DNA from: Pedobacter nototheniae
GTDB taxonomy: Bacteria; Bacteroidota; Bacteroidia; Sphingobacteriales; Sphingobacteriaceae
Direction: 5' to 3'
Length of the DNA stretch: 64,000 nt
Assembly: GCF_004335085.1 (NCBI RefSeq)
Contig: NZ_RQRS01000026.1
Coordinates: 1 to 64,000, forward strand
Under the pieces are notes generated by a model. The model saw nothing but the letters and a program-made list of their open reading frames with translations, was not told the DNA's origin and searched no databases. Made by a program: the position numbers and the translations under genes. Shown piece after piece: positions 36,249-45,449 of this stretch; positions within the stretch are counted from its first letter, which is position 1; the number at the start of each line of letters is the position of its first letter.

Positions 36249-37484
36249 TTAGTAAATGGGCGGTGCATATTTTCTTTGAATGGTTGTTAAGTAAACTTTG
36301 CCATTTACCACTTCTATAGTATTTACCGTGGCAAAAGTTTTAGGATTATTTACTCCGGAGTGAATATTTACCAGCAGATTGGGCAATATTGCCGCATTAT
36401 CATTGTCGGTCATCCTTATTTTACCATTAAGCAGGCAGTTAACTGATACCCAATTACCACCATTATCAACCGAGGCTATATAAAATGGGTTGTTGGTGAT
36501 ATCCATTCCTGGCACAAAAAAATCAAACCTTTGCCAAATGTTTGTCGTAATGCCATTTGCCTTTTTACTTGCCCAAATAGGGAAACTTACGTACGGACTT
36601 ACATCTCCCGTTGCTGTATTTAGCTTTACATTGGCTAAATACTTACCTTTAAAACCGGGTATGGTTGCACCACTCGGACTTAAAATGCCTTGATCTTCAT
36701 AAAGTGATAGAAAAATGTTCATATCATCTTTCATTCCTCCCTGAAAACTTGCCATTAAAAAATTATCTGCTTTTAGTGATTTATCCGCTTCCCAATAACC
36801 CTTGGCACTCATATTGTAAAAATTCACATAAGTCAATGAATCTGATAATGATAGCTTTTGAAAATTTTCCTGACGCAATAACATACCAGTTCTTTTGGTT
36901 ACAAAATCTTTTTGCAACAGGTGTAATGTATAAACCTCTTTACTGGTTAAATTAATGGTAGTATCTATCATAATATCTTTCTTCAATTGAGGCTCTAATT
37001 GAAAAAACGATACGGTGTTTTTAGGTCGGTAAAGAAACATAATGCGCACCTTGCCAGAGGGTACTTGTGCCCAGCTACTTAAATCGAAACCGTTTAAAAT
37101 TGGTCCAACCAAAACATTTTGCTTACCAGGATATTCGGGATTATTAACCGATGTACTGTTACCAATGTGTGATGGATAAGGCGGGGCATAATCATCACGC
37201 TGATCTAAAAAATCGCCTACAATTTCTGCGCTTGTTGGTATGCCATTTCCATCAATTACCGGATTAATCAGCATACAAAAAAACGGCACTTTATTATCTT
37301 TACTACCTAATGTTTGCACATAATTAAGGTTATTGAACACTCGCAAATAAGCCGGATCATCTATTTTGCTGTACTCTACCTTAACGCAGCCTGCATTAAG
37401 CAGGATAAAGCTTATTGCAAAAAGCCAAGCCAATTGCTCAAATCCAGTTTTTATATTTCTATTATTTAATCTCTCGTTTTTCAT
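36249..37484 (-). CDS. Surface lipoprotein of unknown family (DUF4397-like start)
   Basis: The 411-residue product has a lipoprotein signal (WLFAISFILLNAGCVKVE, Cys near 33). The mature part is all-beta in character and begins DPAYLRVFNNLNYVQ, which resembles the opening of DUF4397 proteins. I recognise no catalytic motif. Its start codon overlaps the stop of the preceding gene by one base, so the two are translationally coupled. A surface-exposed binding subunit of the TonB-receptor complex is plausible from context. Confidence 0.75.
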   Translation of the reverse strand: MKNERLNNRNIKTGFEQLAWLFAISFILLNAGCVKVEYSKIDDPAYLRVFNNLNYVQTLGSKDNKVPFFCMLINPVIDGNGIPTSAEIVGDFLDQRDDYAPPYPSHIGNSTSVNNPEYPGKQNVLVGPILNGFDLSSWAQVPSGKVRIMFLYRPKNTVSFFQLEPQLKKDIMIDTTINLTSKEVYTLHLLQKDFVTKRTGMLLRQENFQKLSLSDSLTYVNFYNMSAKGYWEADKSLKADNFLMASFQGGMKDDMNIFLSLYEDQGILSPSGATIPGFKGKYLANVKLNTATGDVSPYVSFPIWASKKANGITTNIWQRFDFFVPGMDITNNPFYIASVDNGGNWVSVNCLLNGKIRMTDNDNAAILPNLLVNIHSGVNNPKTFATVNTIEVVNGKVYLTTIQRKYAPPIY

Positions 37485-39217
37485 TATTTATTATGTTTTA
37501 TAATGATCATTCTAGCCTTGTTTGCTGGGGTACTACCCTCGCCTGATTGCCCGATTAAACCCACCGTGTAAATGCCGGGTTCTTGTACAGGTAATGGTCT
37601 GCCTACTTTTTGATAAAGGGATTTATCGGCAATAAAAGCATCGTTTTTTAACACATCAATATCGCTGGCCCATATGCCTGGTACCACATTAGGTTTGGAT
37701 CTGTAAGCCATAATTTCAAATACTTTTTGTGTGTAAAGGTTGCTTATATAAGGGCGCTCATATAGTGGCAAGCCTGGTTGAAGGTTTACACCGGCATTCG
37801 GATTATCGTTAGTATCTGAAGAGGATTGCCCGTTACTTTGCGTAAAAGTGATATATGGATTCCCGATTGAAAGATTTAAAAACCTTTTAAAGAAAAAGTA
37901 ACGGTATTGGTTGCGGCTATATGTTGCGTCATCATCTGCTCCAAGATAAGTTGTACCGCTTAAATCGTTGGCTACAAGCAGCAATTTTGCGGCACCAGCC
38001 TGATCTGCATACAGCCATGCTGTATAGTTTTGTGCCGGGCGAAGAACCTGATTTGCACTTGCAATAACTTTGCCCGAAGCATCTACAGCTTCAACGGTGT
38101 GGTTTCCTTGAATAAGGTTTGAGTAGGCACCGGCGGTACCAAAACTTAGGTTGCTGGCTATTGTTTTACCATCTACCTTAAAACTTATATTTTGAGCATT
38201 AAACCCATTAACACCCTGTACCCTAAAATAAGTGTTATTTGCTGCTGGGCTATTGTCGGCAATTACCTGAAACGAGTTTTGATAAGTAACTGATGTTTCA
38301 CCAATATCATTAATGGGATAATTAAATTTTTGCGGGGCAACTAAAATGGTATAAATACCGCCTGGCTGATAAGTTTGAATGGGCGCATAGGTTAATCCTG
38401 TGGTATTCATCAAATCAATTGGAATAGTAGAAGTTGGTGGATCTATTAATGTAACTCCATCAAAACCATTACTTAAAGCAGAAATTTGCCTTCCATCTGT
38501 TGTTAACACTTTAAACTGATAGGTACCGTAAGGAAGTTCTATATATTCTGATGCTTTATTTACCTGGCTAATGTTATTCGTTTTAGCATCAACTAAAGTA
38601 CCATCTGCATAGGCTAATGATACATTTCCGCTCACATCTTCCTGCCTGCCGCTACCACTATTAGCTGGGTTTTTAATTACTCCAGAAAGGTTTACTATTC
38701 TAATTTTAAAATGATCTGGTTTTGATGGTGCAGTAACGCTCCTTGTAATTGGAACCACATCTTGTTGACCATCCATTATAAAAGCGGGTACCAAAAAGTA
38801 ATCAGTCGGGTTGTTATAGTCGTTTTTTGCATCAAGTTTTAAGGCACCTATCCCAGTGGGCGCATAACTTCTGACCATAAAATCCAGTTTTACTATTTCC
38901 TGCGCATTAAACAAATCTTGAGGTACAAACCATGTTGCACCTAATTGTCCGTTTTGCGGGAAGTATGATGTTCCTGGATATTGCTTACTATTGGATGCAT
39001 TTGGAGTTCTTACAATAAAATTGGTTAAACTATCGCCATTAGCAATAACCTGATTATAGCCTGTAACATTAACAATCCTTACGGTAGAGTTAATTCTATT
39101 TTGGGTTATTATCCGATTATCTGATTCAAAATCAACCTTATCCTTTTTACAGGCCTGAAACAGTAGCATAATACTGAAGCATAGCAGGCTGAAGAGTTTA
39201 TAATTTATCTTATTCAT
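37484..39217 (-). CDS. DUF4397-type surface lipoprotein
   Basis: The 577-residue product has a lipoprotein signal (CFSIMLLFQACKKDK, Cys near 22). A series of beta-rich units follows: INSTVRIVNVTGYNQVI, HFKIRIVNLSGVI and NTYFRVQGVNGFNAQNISFKVDGK...VEAVDASGKVIASANQVLRPAQNYTAWLYADQAG. The last is typical of DUF4397. It takes the place next to a TonB receptor where SusD stands in polysaccharide loci, but lacks the helical TPR architecture of SusD. It is coupled by one-base overlaps to the receptor before it and the lipoprotein after it. Confidence 0.8.
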   Translation of the reverse strand: MNKINYKLFSLLCFSIMLLFQACKKDKVDFESDNRIITQNRINSTVRIVNVTGYNQVIANGDSLTNFIVRTPNASNSKQYPGTSYFPQNGQLGATWFVPQDLFNAQEIVKLDFMVRSYAPTGIGALKLDAKNDYNNPTDYFLVPAFIMDGQQDVVPITRSVTAPSKPDHFKIRIVNLSGVIKNPANSGSGRQEDVSGNVSLAYADGTLVDAKTNNISQVNKASEYIELPYGTYQFKVLTTDGRQISALSNGFDGVTLIDPPTSTIPIDLMNTTGLTYAPIQTYQPGGIYTILVAPQKFNYPINDIGETSVTYQNSFQVIADNSPAANNTYFRVQGVNGFNAQNISFKVDGKTIASNLSFGTAGAYSNLIQGNHTVEAVDASGKVIASANQVLRPAQNYTAWLYADQAGAAKLLLVANDLSGTTYLGADDDATYSRNQYRYFFFKRFLNLSIGNPYITFTQSNGQSSSDTNDNPNAGVNLQPGLPLYERPYISNLYTQKVFEIMAYRSKPNVVPGIWASDIDVLKNDAFIADKSLYQKVGRPLPVQEPGIYTVGLIGQSGEGSTPANKARMIIIKHNK

Positions 39218-42200
39218 TATTTAAATAGATTATAGGTAAAGCCCAACATAATTTCGGCGCCACGGGTATAACTTCTGTTAATGTATTCGTTACCGTACCA
39301 TTTACCGCCTGTTTGCGGGTTGGCATAAACAGTTTTAATATTTGGGTTAAGAATGTTTTTAGCGTAGCCTTTAAATTTTACATTTTTAGTAAGGCGTTGG
39401 CTAAATACAAAATCTAAAACTGGCACCGGACGGGTGTATAAATCAGGCTCTCCTGTTAGGTTAATTTGTACCAAACGCTCGCCAACTACATTAAAGGTTA
39501 AGGTAAAATCTGATCCTGATTTTGGATTTTCATAGTTTAACCAAGCATTTATAGAGTATGGTGCCTGCTCAAAAAGCGGACTATTTTTTGGTGTGTAACG
39601 ATCAAGAGAGCGAATGGCTTCATAGCGTTCTGGTGTTTTTTTAATATCACTTTGCGCCAATAATAAGTTAGAGCCGAAGTAGAAATTCTTCAAGGGATCC
39701 CAAATGTTACCCAAACTTTTTACTACTTCTATTTCAATACCCCAAACTCTACCTACGTTAGGGTCGTTTTGAAACTGGATAGTTGGAAACTCAGGATAGG
39801 TTGCCGCTAAACCTGCGGTTTGCAAACTAAAAACCTTAACCAATTGGTTTTCTATACGTTTTCCAAATGCCGATAAAGCTAATACCTCTCCTTTTTCTGG
39901 AAACCATTCCCAGCGGAAATCCAGGTTTTGAGTAAACTGATTTTTAAGATTTGGATTACCAACTACAAGCCCCATTTGAAAGGCATCAAACTCAAAAACA
40001 TTGGTTATTTCCCTTAGTTCTGGTCGGGCTAATGTAGTGTTGTAAGCACCACGGAAATTCATATTTTCGTTTAACGTATAAGTTGCGTTAACAGAGTAAA
40101 ATGGTTTATAACCCGTTTTATACACCGAGTTTGGGTTAATAGGATTAAGCGGAATTTTACTTCCGTTTGCACCACCCGCAGTAAGCGAAGGATCTAAAAA
40201 TACGCCTGCTGTATCAACTGATGAACCAATATTGGTCATTTCGAAGCGTACACCACCTGCAATACGTAGTTTTTCTGTTAACTTTAAATCTACCATTCCA
40301 TAAAAGGCATTGGTTTCAAAATAACCAGTATAATTGTTTGGCGATTTTTGACTGTTGTATAAGAAGCCACCTATCGGCATCATACCTTCTCCCTGGTTGC
40401 CCGTAGGAAGTTTAACACCAATAAATTCGTTACCTACCAAGCGATTTAGGTTACCTTCGGCACCATAAAGTGGTAAAGATTTGTTGCTTGTAAAGTTAGA
40501 TCCTGGTAAGAAAAGTTGATTTTCATTAAAAGTTCTATCCCTAAACAAATAATTTACTCCGGTTTTAAACTCCTGTTTTTGTCCTAAAAGCTTAAAAGGA
40601 ATGGTTAAATCACCTTTGTAATTATAATTTTTCTCATCAAGATTTCGCCATCTTCTTCCATTGGGTTCTGCCTGAATAATGCCGTAAGGACCAAAACCAT
40701 TTACATAACCAGAAGTTAAGGCATAAAGGTGTTTGCTATAAACCGTGGCTGGTGCACTATTGCCTGATCCTACGGTGTAATAACCGCCACCACGTGGGGT
40801 ATAATCTGCAAGACTGGCGAAACGGAAATCGGGATCATTTTGCTTTGATCTTGAACTGGCTATGTTATAACTTAAACGTGGTGACAATTCTTTATCAAAA
40901 AACTTGTGCTCTCCCTGTAAGTTAAAGGTATTTAAGTTTCTAAAGGTTTGTTTAAGCGAGTAAGTTGTTGTTTTTACTTCACCAGGTAAGCCCGTATATT
41001 CGTATCTACCAGATAGATTGGTAGCCTTAGTTTCGCCACCCCAGCTGCCCAAATACTGCATACTAATTTCGTTACGGCGATTAAAGCGGTAAGTAACTCC
41101 CACCAAAGTTCCATAGTTTAAAGTTTCTACACCGGTGTTTTCTTTATAGGTTTGGTATTTACCCATAAATAAACTGTTTGGTGTAATGTAATTTGGAATA
41201 TTACGCGGACTATAAACATCTGGATTTCCGGTTACTACACCTTGATAAATACTGTATTGAGTTAAATCGCCACCGCTTATATCGGTAATGCGACGATAAT
41301 AGTTACCGCCTAGTATTAAACCAAGTTTATGCTTTTTAAAAACATTAAAGCTGTTGCCATAAGTAGCAGAATAAAGCTGATTTAACGGTGCTTTTTTGTA
41401 TTGGGTTGTCATTACAGGATCAAAAGATTGCATAATGTTATTTATGCGTTTTACCTCTTGATAAGCCGTAGGACTATAATTGCTGTTGGCAATCATGCTT
41501 TGAATAGACCCTAAACCATTAGGATATTGCTTAGAAAGGTTTTTAAAATCTTCACTCAGGTTTTTCTGATTGATTTTATTGCCAAAAGCCCCCATATCAC
41601 TGTTCCAGAAACTATTATATTGTCCGCCGATGCCAACATTAGAGTTTATTCCAGATTGAGCAATAATTTCAAAGGTTTCTTTTTCTGGTACCGATTTAGT
41701 TTTAAGCTCTACAATACCAGCGGCAGCATCGGCAGGTTTATCCGGAGTTACCGTTTTATAAATGGTAATATTATCCAATAAGGATGCTGGCACTAAATCT
41801 AAAGGAATGGTACTACGATCAGGATCAGAAGAAGCTAAACGTACACCATTTAACTGGCCAATAACACTCCTATCTCCTAAACCGCGGATGGCTACATATT
41901 TATCATCGGTTACGGTTACGCCCGAAACACGTTGTAAGGCTTGTGTAGTTGTAATGCTTCCGGTACGTTCTATTAACTGGGCAGAAATTGCGTCTTGTAC
42001 AATCGCAGATTTTTTACGCTCATCCAACACGGCAATTTCAGTATTCCCTTTTCTACGTGCTTGCACCATTACCTCATTTAACTGAGTGGATGAGGCTTTT
42101 AAAGCGATACTTAGCTCCTTTGTGTTCGCATCTACTTTAATTTCGCGGGTAATATAACCCATATAAGAAACAACAAGTGTAGCGCCACCTTCTGGCACGG

Positions 42201-42780
42201 TAATGCGAAACTTTCCATTTACATCTGTTGATGCCGCACCTGCACCACCCTTAACTTTTATACTTACACCAATAAGTGTTTCCTTATTTTTCTCATCGAA
42301 AACAATACCTGTAATTAAAATCGGTACAGGTTTGCGGGTAATAACCACATAACCTTCTACCACGCTATATTTTAGGTTTGTATTGGCTAGTATATTGTTT
42401 AGTGCCTCGGCAACGGTAATGTTTTCTGTATTGAGGTTTACCTTTTTGCTTACTTTGCTCAACAGGCTTACGGCTACGTTAATTTGTATATTACTCTGCT
42501 TTTCTACCGTAGCCAAACTATTTTCTATAGTTGCAGCTTCAAGCTTTAGTTTAATTTTCTGATTAAGATCCTGACCTGATACGCTACTGGCAAAAAGTAC
42601 ACCTAAGCCGGTAAGGTTTACAAGGATCACTAGAAAAGAGCATTTCATAAAGAAATAAATTTTATCTGCTAGCAGATTGTTATCAGCCATCTGCCTCAGT
42701 TTCTTTTTAGCATGGTTTACAACACTTTGAAGTTGCTTTACATATTGAAAAGAAACATGCAGATGTAATACTTTTTGCAT
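39217..42780 (-). CDS. STN-domain TonB-dependent receptor (FecA-type signalling)
   Basis: The 1187-residue product has a long basic N-terminus, then a hydrophobic signal helix (about 44-68). An STN domain follows (about 75-150; KIKLKLEAATIENSLATVEKQ and VAEALNNILANTNLKYSVVEGYVVI), the part that talks to a FecR anti-sigma factor. CarboxypepD_reg (about 155-240) is next, then a plug with VSGVTVTDDKYVAIRGLGDR and YKTVTPDKPADAAAGIVELKTK, and a barrel ending EIMLGFTYNLFK. With the sigma and FecR genes upstream this makes a complete cell-surface signalling set. It heads the fasciclin operon and its stop overlaps the next start by one base. Confidence 0.93.
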   Translation of the reverse strand: MQKVLHLHVSFQYVKQLQSVVNHAKKKLRQMADNNLLADKIYFFMKCSFLVILVNLTGLGVLFASSVSGQDLNQKIKLKLEAATIENSLATVEKQSNIQINVAVSLLSKVSKKVNLNTENITVAEALNNILANTNLKYSVVEGYVVITRKPVPILITGIVFDEKNKETLIGVSIKVKGGAGAASTDVNGKFRITVPEGGATLVVSYMGYITREIKVDANTKELSIALKASSTQLNEVMVQARRKGNTEIAVLDERKKSAIVQDAISAQLIERTGSITTTQALQRVSGVTVTDDKYVAIRGLGDRSVIGQLNGVRLASSDPDRSTIPLDLVPASLLDNITIYKTVTPDKPADAAAGIVELKTKSVPEKETFEIIAQSGINSNVGIGGQYNSFWNSDMGAFGNKINQKNLSEDFKNLSKQYPNGLGSIQSMIANSNYSPTAYQEVKRINNIMQSFDPVMTTQYKKAPLNQLYSATYGNSFNVFKKHKLGLILGGNYYRRITDISGGDLTQYSIYQGVVTGNPDVYSPRNIPNYITPNSLFMGKYQTYKENTGVETLNYGTLVGVTYRFNRRNEISMQYLGSWGGETKATNLSGRYEYTGLPGEVKTTTYSLKQTFRNLNTFNLQGEHKFFDKELSPRLSYNIASSRSKQNDPDFRFASLADYTPRGGGYYTVGSGNSAPATVYSKHLYALTSGYVNGFGPYGIIQAEPNGRRWRNLDEKNYNYKGDLTIPFKLLGQKQEFKTGVNYLFRDRTFNENQLFLPGSNFTSNKSLPLYGAEGNLNRLVGNEFIGVKLPTGNQGEGMMPIGGFLYNSQKSPNNYTGYFETNAFYGMVDLKLTEKLRIAGGVRFEMTNIGSSVDTAGVFLDPSLTAGGANGSKIPLNPINPNSVYKTGYKPFYSVNATYTLNENMNFRGAYNTTLARPELREITNVFEFDAFQMGLVVGNPNLKNQFTQNLDFRWEWFPEKGEVLALSAFGKRIENQLVKVFSLQTAGLAATYPEFPTIQFQNDPNVGRVWGIEIEVVKSLGNIWDPLKNFYFGSNLLLAQSDIKKTPERYEAIRSLDRYTPKNSPLFEQAPYSINAWLNYENPKSGSDFTLTFNVVGERLVQINLTGEPDLYTRPVPVLDFVFSQRLTKNVKFKGYAKNILNPNIKTVYANPQTGGKWYGNEYINRSYTRGAEIMLGFTYNLFK

Positions 42781-42883
42781 ATTTTTGATTCGTTATGATT
42801 TTTCGCCCTCGGGCGGATATCTATTAATACTTTATCGTGGATTGACGGGTCTTCGAAAACAGCCAGTCCGCTGATGATTTACG

Positions 42884-42911
42884 CGTCCTCCTTTAAAGGG
42901 GGACGTTTTTT
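42884..42911 (+). terminator. Plus-strand terminator-like hairpin inside a minus-strand operon
   Basis: CGTCCTCC (42884-42891) pairs with GGGGGACG (42898-42905), with one G-T pair and a short TTTAAA loop, and is followed on the plus strand by TTTTTTG. No plus-strand gene precedes it. It lies between fecR and the STN receptor gene. Confidence 0.5.
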
Positions 42912-42948
42912 GTTTGAGTCTAAATATTTACATCCAATTCCTTTCTTA

Positions 42949-43974
42949 CTAAAAAATGGTCACCTTATTTTCATTAATTTGATATTTGAAATTGCCTGCT
43001 ATACTGAGTATTTTAATTAGTTTACTCAAAGGCACATCGGTTGTTAAATTAACCCTGATTTGTTTTTCGGCAATAGAATGACTGTTAATTTTAATCTCCA
43101 CATTGTACCATCTTTCTAAAATGGAAGCAATATCTGCCAGTTTAGTTTTTCTGAAAACCAGCTTACCATTTTTCCAATCTTTAACATCACTTATAGAAAC
43201 ATTTTTTAGCTCCTTACTTTTAAGCTTTTCATTCCAGGTAACGGCTTCACCGGGTAAAAGCACGGCTATAGATTCTAGTTTTTTATTTACTTCTCTATCT
43301 ACTCTTACCTTACCTGTGCTTACCAATACACTTACAGGCTTATTTGCAAAGGCATCAACCTTAAATGAGGTACCTAAAACCTTGGTTACAATATTCGAGG
43401 TATGAATAATAAAAGGCTTCTTGGGGTTTTTAGTTACCTCGAAAAACGCTTCTCCAACCAAATTAATTTCACGTATTTTGGCATTAAAGCGGGTGGGAAA
43501 AGTAAGCTTACTCCCTGCACCAAGATATACTATTGATTGATCGGGAAGTGTAATTTTAGAACGCTTGCCATTTGGATTTTCAAAATGCTCATAAGTAATC
43601 GCAACCTCTACAGGTTTTTGATTTAAGCGAGCCAGCATAAAAAATGAAATTGAACCAAATACAACCAATATAGCTGCTGCATAAGATAAGTATCGCCTAA
43701 TATCGTGGGCTCTTAATTTTTGCTGCACAGGAAGCGGATCAGTATTTTCTGATGATAAATGGTTTTTAAACCTTAACAAAGCAGCATCTGCATCAGGTTC
43801 ATCATCGGGTAGGTTTTTAGTAGTAACTGAAGAAAGCTCATCCATCACCTCATCAAAAAGTGAAGATAAATCATACTCAGACATTAACCTTTTAAGCTCA
43901 GCAGTTTCACTGGCCGTACTAATTCCGTTAATGTATTTTCTGATTAGTGCTTTTTTTTCTTCTTTGTAATCCAT
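42949..43974 (-). CDS. FecR-family anti-sigma factor
   Basis: The 341-residue product has a short cytoplasmic N-terminus (about 1-92) with DUF4880-like character and one membrane segment (about 93-110, LSYAAAILVVFGSISFFML). The FecR domain follows (about 120-215; FENPNGKRSKITLPDQSIVYLGAGSKLTFP, EINLVGEAFFEVTKNPKKPF). A C-terminal DUF4974 domain (about 270-341; ILERWYNVEIKINSH) contacts the STN domain. It would hold the sigma factor inactive until the receptor is loaded. It lies 188 bases after the sigma gene and 168 bases before the receptor gene. Confidence 0.94.
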   Translation of the reverse strand: MDYKEEKKALIRKYINGISTASETAELKRLMSEYDLSSLFDEVMDELSSVTTKNLPDDEPDADAALLRFKNHLSSENTDPLPVQQKLRAHDIRRYLSYAAAILVVFGSISFFMLARLNQKPVEVAITYEHFENPNGKRSKITLPDQSIVYLGAGSKLTFPTRFNAKIREINLVGEAFFEVTKNPKKPFIIHTSNIVTKVLGTSFKVDAFANKPVSVLVSTGKVRVDREVNKKLESIAVLLPGEAVTWNEKLKSKELKNVSISDVKDWKNGKLVFRKTKLADIASILERWYNVEIKINSHSIAEKQIRVNLTTDVPLSKLIKILSIAGNFKYQINENKVTIF

Positions 43975-44105
43975 TGATGTTGTTCTTCAATAGACATAAC
44001 ACCATCTTTTTAATAGACCACCTATGGAAATGAAAAAAATATTAGAATTTATTAATAACCGTTTGCCAGGTTGGAAATTGAGGGTTGTTGGTCATTAATA
44101 AATCT

Positions 44106-44126
44106 CGCAGGTTTTTAAAACCTGCG
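44106..44126. repeat. Short REP-like palindrome
   Basis: CGCAGGTTTT and its exact complement AAAACCTGCG are separated by one T. Flanking bases keep part of the symmetry. It lies between the sigma and fecR genes. Similar 'cgcaggtttt' palindromes are, to my knowledge, dispersed in Sphingobacteriaceae genomes; only one copy was noticed here. Confidence 0.45.
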
Positions 44127-44162
44127 GAGGTTTGAAAAGACTATTTAATTGAGCTAAGAGGC

Positions 44163-44756
44163 TTAAAATAGTGTTAATATAATAATCAGAAGGGTAAAAT
44201 CTGCATGCTCCTTAATGTGCTGTCGGAAGAACCCCAAAGCGGCAACCATATAATTTTCTACCGTATTGATAGAAAGATTCATATCCTTTGCTATTTCTGC
44301 ATAGGTTTTATTTTCTTCCCTGCTCATTTGATAAACCTTACGGCGGGCAGGACTTAATTCACCAAGTTTTTGATGATATATTTTTTCCAGTTCCGAATAA
44401 ATAATAGCATCATCTGTTGGTCGTGATTGTACTGCATTAATTTCAATTTCTTCATCTAAAGAAACCGTTGCCAATATTTTTTTACGGTAATGGTTATATA
44501 GGGCATTTTTAACCGAGCGGTATAAATAAGCCTTTAAATTTAAATCGATTTGAATATCGCCCTGCTTTTTCCATAAACCTAGCATAACATCCATGGTAAG
44601 CTCTTCGGCAATACAAGTACCTCTTACATTTTTAAGGGCATATTTATACAGTTCGGCATAATATCTTTTAAAAAGAATATCATAAGCGGCTGCATCGCCA
44701 TTTTTATACCTTTTTAATAAATCAGTGTCCTGTAAATCTTTTATTTCTTTAAACAT
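44163..44756 (-). CDS. ECF-type RNA polymerase sigma factor
   Basis: The 197-residue product has region 2 (about 10-85; DLLKRYKNGDAAAYDILFKRYYAELYKYAL, AEELTMDVMLGLWKK) and region 4 (about 125-180; LSPARRKVYQMSREENKTYAEIAKDMNLSINTVENYM). This is the standard ECF layout of the Bacteroidota 'expansion' group that pairs with FecR. The C-terminus ends in a short hydrophobic tail (FTLLIIILTLF). It is probably activated by the FecR and STN receptor encoded downstream and should drive the receptor operon. A TAAATTTG box lies 27 bases before the start but has no clear -33 partner. Confidence 0.94.
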   Translation of the reverse strand: MFKEIKDLQDTDLLKRYKNGDAAAYDILFKRYYAELYKYALKNVRGTCIAEELTMDVMLGLWKKQGDIQIDLNLKAYLYRSVKNALYNHYRKKILATVSLDEEIEINAVQSRPTDDAIIYSELEKIYHQKLGELSPARRKVYQMSREENKTYAEIAKDMNLSINTVENYMVAALGFFRQHIKEHADFTLLIIILTLF

Positions 44757-44885
44757 GCGGGATGAAGAGAAACTCTTTACCGCAAATTTAATGGCTTAAA
44801 TACCGCTGTACGTTAAGGCAATATTAAGTTATAACTTGTTTTATTAAGTTTTCATTAAGTTAAAAATCAACAGAATAATGTTAAT

Positions 44886-45338
44886 CTACTTTATGGCTTT
44901 AAAACGAGCTAAAGGTGCCATTCTAGCTTTATTTAAGGATAAATTATCGCCACTAATGGTATAGTTATCAGCAGTAATTAATGCTTTGCTAAGTCCGTTT
45001 TCTATCTCCATGTTTTCGCAAGCCATCATGGTTGACATGCCCTGAGAGAATTTTATTCTTCCGTTATCTTGAAATGTAAAATTACCTCCTATTCCATTAC
45101 AGCCACCAGATGCAGAATAACGGTTATCGCTTTTTTGAAGCATTAAGAATGGTTCCTTACCATTTACTTTATCTGCTACGGGTTTGCCATTAAGCTCTAC
45201 CAATTTCCATTTACGATCTGTAATTACATTGGTTTGCGGAGGGTTTTGATCTCCCGGAGTGGGCGATTTTTTAAAGATGCTACATGCTCCAAAGGATAAC
45301 ATGCACAAAACAAGAGTTAGGTAATGAGTAGTTTTCAT
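44886..45338 (-). CDS. META-domain (HslJ-like) lipoprotein
   Basis: The 150-residue product has a lipoprotein signal (LVLCMLSFGACSIFKK, Cys near 19) and one META domain (about 38-148). Its signatures are RKWKLVELNGKPV, YSASGGCNGIGGNFTF and the MMACENMEIENGLSKAL block. HslJ-like domains are linked to envelope stress in other bacteria; the exact role is unknown. It is not clearly in an operon with the sigma factor gene that follows after 129 bases in the direction of transcription. Confidence 0.88.
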   Translation of the reverse strand: MKTTHYLTLVLCMLSFGACSIFKKSPTPGDQNPPQTNVITDRKWKLVELNGKPVADKVNGKEPFLMLQKSDNRYSASGGCNGIGGNFTFQDNGRIKFSQGMSTMMACENMEIENGLSKALITADNYTISGDNLSLNKARMAPLARFKAIK

Positions 45339-45418
45339 ATTAGGTAAAATTAAATTGAACTAACACAATTTAATAAAATTCTAATCAAAAACATATTCTT
45401 CCTTAAACAGGTAGTTTT

Positions 45419-45440
45419 TCCCAGGGTAAAAGCCCTGGGA
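45419..45440. other. Strong GC hairpin without T-tract
   Basis: TCCCAGGG (45419-45426) pairs perfectly with CCCTGGGA (45433-45440) with a 6-base loop, 9 bases past the stop of the DUF1349 gene. On that gene's strand it is followed by A rather than T, so it may protect the 3' end or need a factor for termination. Confidence 0.5.
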
Positions 45441-45449
45441 AGGAGATTG

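Noticed and set aside
37484..42780. A SusC/SusD polysaccharide-utilisation locus
   Set aside because: The protein after the STN receptor is beta-rich and DUF4397-like, not a helical SusD, and no glycoside hydrolase or lyase is in the operon.
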